DNA from: Trichodelitschia bisporula
Lineage: Eukaryota > Ascomycota > Dothideomycetes > Phaeotrichales > Phaeotrichaceae
Assembly: GCA_010356995.1 (NCBI GenBank)
Contig: ML996697.1
Location: forward strand, 625,761 to 689,760
DNA length: 64,000 bases
Direction of reading: 5' to 3'
A program made the position numbers and the translations under genes. Positions 58,535 through 64,000 of the stretch are shown one piece after another. The notes under the pieces are model-generated. The model was not told the DNA's origin and made no database searches. It was given only the letters and a program-made list of their open reading frames with translations. How positions within the stretch are numbered: position 1 is the stretch's first letter; the number at the start of each line of letters is the position of its first letter.

Positions 58535-58652
58535 ACATACGGCCACAGGTCGCTGAGAACACCAGTCCCCGTCTGCTCACTGAAGTTAAACAGCGAACCG
58601 GTTGATTAGTAGTTGCGTGGGTGACCAGCAGCGAATCCCAACTGCTGTATGT
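58535..58652 (+). rRNA. 5S rRNA gene, variant B
   Basis: 118 nt from ACATACGGCCACAG to CTGCTGTATGT, with closing stem ACATAC/GTATGT and intact CACCAGTCCCCGTCTGCTCA and GTTGCGTGGGTGACCAGCAG. A run of nine T starts at 58660, the expected Pol III terminator. Relative to the gene at 35457-35574, helix II is TCGCTG/CAGCGA instead of TCACAG/CTGTGA, and a second helix is GTTG/CAAC instead of GTAG/CTAC. Both substitutions preserve pairing. It is apparently functional and is surrounded by its own degenerate derivatives. Confidence 0.93.
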
Positions 58653-59117
58653 ATTTGACTTTTTTTTTGCTCCGGCTGCTTTTCTCTTCAGCCTTCCAGG
58701 TGGCACAGGAAAAGCTCGGCGCAAGTTGCGCGAGGGCGCCTTGGCTTGCCAATGTCATCCACTTCTTTTGGCAAGGCTGACGATCTTCCTCATACTTGAA
58801 CTTCAACTATACATCACACCCACTGATACGAAGCACGCAGGTGAAAACTTAGGAGGACGACCCCAAGATGAGAGCACGCAAAGGCGAACGAAAAGAAGAA
58901 CTGTGTTGAGTGCTAACTGTGTGGATGAAGAGAGAGAGACACAACAAAAGCGACTAAAGTACAGGAGGCGAATCCCCCTGGTGACTGCCTAGATATCATG
59001 CTTCGCAATAGCCCCATGGCCTCTCCTACTCCCATCACTCTGAGCCCTAATGGCAGTAGCACACCATGCTGTTGTTGATATATTTCTTTCAGCTGAACAG
59101 AACGGCCACATCTTCCC
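58653..59117. other. intergenic after 5S gene
   Basis: Apart from the T-run terminator I see no gene. Coding-like snippets occur but have no start, stop or motif support. Confidence 0.45.
58660..58668 (+). terminator. Pol III T-run after 5S
   Basis: Nine consecutive T, seven bases after the 5S 3' end. Confidence 0.8.
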
Positions 59118-59687
59118 TCAGGGACTGATGCGGCCAATGAGCTCCTCAAGGGAAACGCGGTGCACGTTAAGGTCAAAGACCTTGTCGGTGCCCGCAATAA
59201 CCATTCGGTGTGGCATATCATTTTCGAGGAATGCCTCAATCTTTTTGGCATTCTCAAAGGTGACGTGCTTGTTGAATCAAGCGTCAGGTGCGGGTGGCCG
59301 TCGAAACGAAAAAGCTCACACCTCGAGCTTAAATCCCGGAGCACTTGGACACCCGTCAGTCTTCCCGTTCCGCTGTTGATGCGGTCAGGATGTGCAACGC
59401 GCTGGAGATTCTTGTCGTTCCCTCGGGTAATCGGGATGAGTGCGTGGAAGTTTTGCCTCGACGGGGTCAATCAGTTGGTGGTTGTCCAACATAATGCAAT
59501 CCCCATGCAGCGGTGCAAACTCTTTGGCTATGGCGAACTTTCCAGAGCCTGGGAAGCCATTGATCCAAACCACGGGGGCAACTCCCTCAACTTTGGGAGT
59601 GGAAGAAGAGGGTGGCACGGATGGAGCGATCAAGCCAGGAAGACTCGGATCTAGTATAAACATGCGGGGGGGTGCTTGGTTCTCCAT
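59118..59687 (-). pseudogene. broken P-loop (AAA_33-like) NTPase/kinase gene
   Basis: The ATG at 59687 opens a 100-codon frame with WINGFPGSGKFAIAKEF (Walker A) and DNHQLIDPVEAKLPRTHPDY, the hallmark of a widespread fungal P-loop family of unknown substrate. The frame then stops at 59385. The next family block, NLQRVAHPDRINSGTGRL…RCELFRFDGHPHLTLD, follows at once in another frame. The middle ~60 residues (the usual DFQS…YLEC part) are therefore missing. A third frame carries the tail FENAKKIEAFLENDMPHRMV to a stop at 59118. One internal deletion and two frame changes make it a pseudogene. Its promoter, with a TATA box and tandem repeats, is still visible. Confidence 0.75.
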
Positions 59688-59765
59688 CGGTGGCACCTCG
59701 TTCTGGTGAGGGGAAAGAAGAGAGATGGAAAAGCGATGGATGGGAAGCGACTGCAGTCCTGGCAC

Positions 59766-59773
59766 TATTTATA
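59766..59773 (-). promoter_or_regulatory. TATA box of the P-loop pseudogene
   Basis: TATAAATA on the minus strand, about 80 bases before the ATG at 59687, between the tandem repeats and the start. Confidence 0.55.
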
Positions 59774-59803
59774 CTCTGGTGCGGTGGTGGTGGGCAGCAT
59801 CCA

Positions 59804-59897
59804 GGAAGTCACGTCCCACCTGTGTAGGAAGTTACATCCCACCTGTGTAGTAAGTTACAGCCCACATATGGGTAGGAAGTCACGTCCTACCTATGGA
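59804..59897. repeat. four tandem 23-25 bp units
   Basis: Units begin at 59804, 59827, 59850 and 59875 and follow the pattern GGAAGTCACGTCCCACCTGT. Units 1 and 4 carry CACGTC; units 2 and 3 carry TACATC and TACAGC. They lie about 30-130 bp upstream of the TATA box of the P-loop gene, so they may be repeated activator sites. Confidence 0.85.
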
Positions 59898-60734
59898 GGA
59901 AGGAGGATCTTATGCCGGGAAGCCACCATCACTTCCTGAAGGGAGTTACCGGCTGTTTGTTGATGATGTGGAGCACGATGGGATGCATCATGGCAAGCAC
60001 GCTGGTTATGCCAGTAGGAACTAAGGAGTACGATGCAGGCACACTGCATACACATGGCAACAGCCCCTGGTTTGTTTACGACATTGTTATGGCAGTATCG
60101 CCCAGCGCCTAGGAAGCCAACATGGCAACTGATTGTACTTAGGCTAGCTGGCACCGCGGCCGTCTTTCGAAGGGCGTCTTCGGCTTCACTTTTGCTTCCA
60201 ATCACTGCTCGTGACGTTGTCTTTCCACACCACCAACAGCGCCTGTCTCTCGCTCCAGATTCATTCATTACACCAGAGTTTACGAGCCATCTCTGGCACG
60301 TCTTAGAGATCATCACCACTCCCACTCGCTTCTAGCACTCGCTTTGCCTACTACCACAATACACCGGTGTTAGTGCCCCCATACATACAACAAGCTTTGA
60401 GGTTTCGCGGGCAACGCACAGCGAGGCTCGCCCACAAATACACGCTCTCTTACCGTTTTCCTCTTGTGAGTCCCATACAGCTTCCTCTGTCGAACAGCTG
60501 ACGTCGAGGCGACCAAAAACCCAATTCCCGTTGCTAATGCTCTCATAGATCACGGGCCACGCACCATGCCTGTTGGCAGCGCAGCCGACGAGAAGACCCA
60601 AGTGCTCGGCTTGGACGTAGTGATTAACAGCCATGTTTCCCGGTGAGAGCAGGAGGACGCTGGCTCGGAGATGGGCACCCTCTGCGCGGCTGTTCTCGAT
60701 AGCGACGGGCACCCGGCGGCCTACAGTTCCTTCA

Positions 60735-60929
60735 CTCAACTTCCTCCGAAATTCCTTGCCAAAGGAGCAGCTACTGTGCGACGCTTCGATGACAGATCAG
60801 CTCTTGACTGAACTGGAATCCATTCCTTTGGCGATTGTACAAGCAGTAGCCTTCATTGCAAAAATTCCAATGTCCATTTCCCAATATCTGCAGCTCCTGC
60901 GGAATACCGACCAAGACATGGCCGATCTA
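60735..60929 (+). pseudogene. NB-ARC/NACHT (NLR-like) fragment
   Basis: About 65 codons matching the winged-helix/ARC part of fungal STAND NTPases: LLTELESIPLAIVQAVAFIA, then MSISQYLQLLRNTDQDMADL. This is the familiar L-LPLAI-QAAA-I pattern followed by SI-YL-L-----DM-DL. There is no P-loop upstream and no repeat domain downstream in frame. It is a relic of an NLR gene or a fragment captured next to the following gene. Confidence 0.65.
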
Positions 60930-60967
60930 CGCTGTACCACACTTCTGTCGCCTTCTTCCACAAGACC

Positions 60968-61938
60968 ATGGGATACAAGTACTGCTTTGTGCCGGCGACT
61001 ACAGACACCGTCAGCTCGCCGATGGGTCTAGGTTCCGACTACGAGCGCGTGTCTATCCCCTCTCTCGGCCAGAAGGCTCACCTTGCGGACTCGATGCAGT
61101 TTCCTCTGGAATACTTCCTCCCCGTAGAAGACGACGGACCTGGCGCCCACTACGTGTAATACGTCTTTCCGCGGTGAAGACCCTGACCCCATACACCTGA
61201 ACCAGTTTTAACCACGTGGAGTGTGAACTGGCAGGTCCTGTCAGTAAAGGGATGGAGGCTGCCGAGAGCTACACCGTGAACCACGTGTGGTCTCTTCTCC
61301 AGCACCATGAGGCGCTGGTTCAAAGTGTGGCTGGGAGCACGGATCATTTGATGCAGTTACTCAAGTTATACCGCGGTTACGGCAGTCAATTTCCATGGAT
61401 CACTCTGGATAACGCGCTCTCACTCGGGATCATGGATAACAGCTGTTGGAAGTTTGTCCTCGAGGAGGATCCCACGAAAGGGAGAACCATCACCAGGGCA
61501 GGGGAGCTGAGGCTAATCAACCACTTTGGTGGCGCTGTCTGGACTGAGCAGATGGGCCACCTAGCCGTACCCTTTTACCAGGCGTTCCTTGACCAGGCGA
61601 GCGCAAAGGCGCGCTGTGCTGAATTGCTGCTGGGTTACGGCGAAGTTTTGGGTCTTGGTGAGCAACACTCCGCGAAAGACGTGCTTGCCGCACTCGTGCA
61701 GCACGAAGTGTCCACCGAAAAATGCAACTGGTACGTCCAGATCCGACAAGAGAAGTCCATGCTCACCACGGGCTGGGGAATGGGGGTGGAGAGTTTTTTG
61801 GCGTGGGTCTTTCAACACCACGACATTCGCGACCTGACAGTCATACCGCGAATGAAAGGCCTCATTTACTCCGTGGTGGCTTACCTATCGCCTTGTGGGA
61901 GAGTGGTTTGTTGGAGGCGAGAGTGGGGGAACCGGTAG
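60968..61938 (+). CDS. unrecognised spliced protein, 306 residues
   Basis: Exons 60968-61155 and 61206-61938, joined by a 50-nt GT-AG intron that restores frame, give 306 residues starting MGYKYCFVPATTDTVSS. The second exon has an uninterrupted globular-looking frame (…VNHVWSLLQHHEALVQSVAG…, …WITLDNALSLGIMDNSCWKF…, …HFGGAVWTEQMGHLAVPFYQ…) rich in His and Trp. No signal peptide or membrane span is seen. I know no family. Near the C terminus another frame (LPIALWESGLLEARVGEPVG) looks more coding-like than the annotated end, so the gene may carry a recent frame change around 61,870 or a missed intron. It starts 38 bases after the NLR-like fragment, a possible remnant association. Confidence 0.45.
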
Positions 61939-62012
61939 GAATTCGTGCGTTGCGATGGGTGTGAGCGGGTCATGACCGAAGGCGATTTACCCGGTGATCG
62001 TAACCTGATATA

Positions 62013-62037
62013 AGCAGCGAATCCTAACTGCTGTATG
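62013..62037 (+). pseudogene. 5S rRNA 3'-end scrap
   Basis: 25 bases identical, with one mismatch, to the 3' end of 5S variant B (AGCAGCGAATCC…CTGCTGTATG), followed by a T-rich stretch. No upstream 5S sequence is recognisable. Confidence 0.7.
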
Positions 62038-62165
62038 GTTTTGATTATTTTGCCCTTCTCTCCAGCGTGTTGCTCTTCTTGCAGACCATAACATCAATCA
62101 TCCTCTAAAACCAGCAAAAAGCCAGCACGATGAATCATTACTTTTACCCTTAACCCTCAACCCCT

Positions 62166-64000
62166 CTACCCATCCACCCCATCATCCCGCCCCCCCAACA
62201 CTGCCTCTCTCGCCTCCCCATAAACCGGCCTCAACCCCGTCCAAGCCTCAAACTGCTCCACACCCTGGGCAACAAGCACCTCCACCCCCGGCACCGTCGT
62301 CCACCCCGCCTTACCCGCTAGTTCCATCACCGCCGTGACATCAGGCTTGTACGCCATCTCCAGCAACACCCCGCGGCCACGAGCTAGCACCTCCTCCGCC
62401 GCCTTCCGCAGTCCAACATCCAACGTCCCAGTGCCCGGCACCGTGCCCACAGCCACCCTTGGCGCGCCCTCGATGTCCCTGCCGCTGGATACGGCGACCG
62501 CGCCCGCGCCGCGCATGTCCGCCGCTAGCCCCACGTGCCGCCCCCCCGCCCGGCCGAGCACGTACACGGGCGCATACCCCATGCTATGCAGCGCCCAGAC
62601 CGCAGCGCGCGCCGTGCCGCCCCCGCCCAGGACTAAACCCGGTCCACGACCATCGGCGCCGGCGGCCCGCAGCACGCGCATGATGCCTAGGTAGTCCGTG
62701 TTGCGGCCGAGGAGCTTAGTGGACCCATCGGCCTGCGGTAGCGGGATTATGGTGTTTAGGGCGCCAATGGCGGTGGCTTCAGGGCTGAGATGGTCGACGG
62801 CGGTGAGGAGGGTTTGTTTTAGCGGGATGGTGACGGAGGCGCCGCCGAAGGAGGGGGCGCGGAGGGTGGATGTCAGTTCTGCGGTCGCGGTGCTCGCGTC
62901 GAGGCGCGTGTACACGTGCGGCAGGCCCGCGGCGCGGAAGAGCGCGTTGTGCAGCGCTGGCGAGCGGCTGCCGGACACGGGGGAGCCGAGGATGAAGAAG
63001 CGCTTGGGTGGGAGCAGGCCGGTGAGGGCTAGGCCCTGGCGGACCTGGGCGGCGCTTAGCTGCCCGGGTGCCGCGGCGGAGGATTGCAGAGGGTGGGAGA
63101 CGGGGGTCAGGAAGCAGTTCTCGATGCGGCTGATCTTACCGAGGGGACCCATGTTGATGGCGATGAGGGGCACGTTGTGGGCTTCGCGCATTTCGTCGCG
63201 GAAAGAGGCTAGCGCGTGGTTATCGGCGTACGTGCGCGCGAGGCCGACGAGCTTGATCACGTCGCCGATTTGCAGGGCCCTGTTGAGGGACGGGAGCCAG
63301 GCCCCGGTTGACCAGGAGAGGGTGCCGGCGGGGTCGTGGTGCGAGGCTATGATCCTGGATGAGCCCTTGTTGGAGGACACTTCGGCAATAAGCGAGGCCG
63401 GTGATGTGATCTCTACGTCGATGAATTCGAAGCCGAGCCGTAGCGCGAGCTGGTACAGACGCAGCGCGTCGGCATGGGCGTCATCGGGGAAGGATCCACC
63501 CTGGGACTTGGTGCGCAGCGTGAAGATGAGCGGGAGGTGGACGGCGGAGCGCAGCAACGCGACCTGCTCGACCAGGAACTCCGTGCTGGGGATCCCGTTC
63601 TCGCCGGTCGGGTCGCGGAGCAGATCGACGCGCAGCTCGACGGCATCCGAGCCAAACGCCACCTTCGGCAAGTCTTCGAGATGCGGTGCGAGGTCGGTAT
63701 ACGTAAGACAAACGAAGAACGAGAACTCGCGCTTCTGAATTTCGCGCAGCGGCTCCGCTTGCCCGGTCACGAATTTCAAAAACCGCGCAAACTGTCCCCG
63801 AGCAGCGCCAGCCTCGTCGTCCGTCTGACTATGGAAGCGCAGACTGCTGCACTCCTCGTACCACGGCCGGCGACGCAACCACACGCCCATCATGTCCTCT
63901 ACGTACGCCGGGCGCGTCTTGTCGATGTTCAGAAACTCCATGACCTTGTCGATGTTGCGTGACACGAGCAGTCCGATGCCGCCGCCCGCCTTGTACGCCT
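62166..64000 (-). CDS. ARO1: pentafunctional AROM protein, C-terminal part
   Basis: Fused shikimate-pathway enzyme; the 5' part (DHQ synthase, EPSP synthase and most of shikimate kinase) lies beyond the right edge. The open frame starts at the edge within the kinase tail (GGGIGLLVSRNIDKVMEFL; TRPAYVEDMMGVWLRRRPWY). Type I 3-dehydroquinase follows, with IIASHHDPAGT (catalytic His) and DVIKLVGLA (Schiff-base Lys). C-terminal shikimate dehydrogenase has SRSPALHNALFR, GGASVTIPLKQ (catalytic Lys), GALNTI, GRNTDYLG and the nucleotide loop GGGGTARAA. It ends at 62166 after about 611 visible codons, with no intron. Normal in every visible motif. Confidence 0.97.
   Translation of the reverse strand, partial: AYKAGGGIGLLVSRNIDKVMEFLNIDKTRPAYVEDMMGVWLRRRPWYEECSSLRFHSQTDDEAGAARGQFARFLKFVTGQAEPLREIQKREFSFFVCLTYTDLAPHLEDLPKVAFGSDAVELRVDLLRDPTGENGIPSTEFLVEQVALLRSAVHLPLIFTLRTKSQGGSFPDDAHADALRLYQLALRLGFEFIDVEITSPASLIAEVSSNKGSSRIIASHHDPAGTLSWSTGAWLPSLNRALQIGDVIKLVGLARTYADNHALASFRDEMREAHNVPLIAINMGPLGKISRIENCFLTPVSHPLQSSAAAPGQLSAAQVRQGLALTGLLPPKRFFILGSPVSGSRSPALHNALFRAAGLPHVYTRLDASTATAELTSTLRAPSFGGASVTIPLKQTLLTAVDHLSPEATAIGALNTIIPLPQADGSTKLLGRNTDYLGIMRVLRAAGADGRGPGLVLGGGGTARAAVWALHSMGYAPVYVLGRAGGRHVGLAADMRGAGAVAVSSGRDIEGAPRVAVGTVPGTGTLDVGLRKAAEEVLARGRGVLLEMAYKPDVTAVMELAGKAGWTTVPGVEVLVAQGVEQFEAWTGLRPVYGEAREAVLGGRDDGVDG

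Larger units (their letters stand above)
59688..60734. other. promoter repeats and short relic-like snippets
   Basis: Beyond the promoter elements listed separately, 59,900-60,730 has coding-like snippets on both strands but no supported gene. Confidence 0.4.

Noticed and set aside
62143-62175. Telomere-like CCCTTAACCCTCAACCCC run next to AROM
   Set aside because: Imperfect units and inside a gene 3' region; not an interstitial telomere.

Overview
The window looks like nuclear DNA of a filamentous ascomycete (Pezizomycotina). Coding exons are GC-rich. Introns are short (about 43-81 nt) with GTA/GTG donors and CTAAC/CTGAC-like branch sites. 5S rRNA genes are dispersed singly rather than in an array. 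There is a pentafunctional AROM gene and a Ste7-class MAP kinase kinase. Species cannot be fixed from sequence alone.

Layout. Positions 1-31,118 carry only minus-strand genes: DEG1/PUS3 (runs off the left edge), a Ste7-type MAPKK, a SAM O-methyltransferase, SPT6, a giant 2,830-residue acidic low-complexity protein, a gene-poor stretch of about 8.5 kb (21.4-29.9 kb), and eIF3i. From 31.6 kb there are plus-strand C1-tetrahydrofolate synthase and cohesin SMC1, with a 5S rRNA gene on the minus strand between them. A GC-rich gap (40-42 kb) precedes a 65-residue cysteine-rich protein. Then come minus-strand EAF, a small C2H2 finger protein and NOT3/NOT5, followed by plus-strand D-aminoacyl-tRNA deacylase and a conserved fungal protein of unknown role. 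The last 10 kb changes character: a JmjC fragment, a long decayed coding-like tract, 5S genes and pseudogenes, a broken P-loop gene, an NLR-like fragment and an unrecognised spliced gene. AROM runs off the right edge.

Function. Most intact genes are housekeeping: transcription elongation and mRNA turnover (SPT6, EAF, NOT3/5), translation and tRNA quality (eIF3i, DEG1, DTD, 5S), cohesion (SMC1), one-carbon and shikimate metabolism, and MAPK signalling. They form no single pathway. Two divergent pairs (eIF3i/C1-THF synthase and NOT3/DTD) probably share promoters. The 52-62 kb stretch is an accessory or decaying island between conserved genes.

Most notable points: two 5S genes that differ by compensatory changes in two helices; an inverted pair of 5S pseudogene pieces sharing one derived insertion; the giant acidic protein; a possible dual mitochondrial/cytosolic start in C1-THF synthase; two in-frame competing splice donors at the GPVT motif of DTD; and the relic island. 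I did not find a convincing new multi-gene system. Exon boundaries were read by eye from splice signals and frame continuity.
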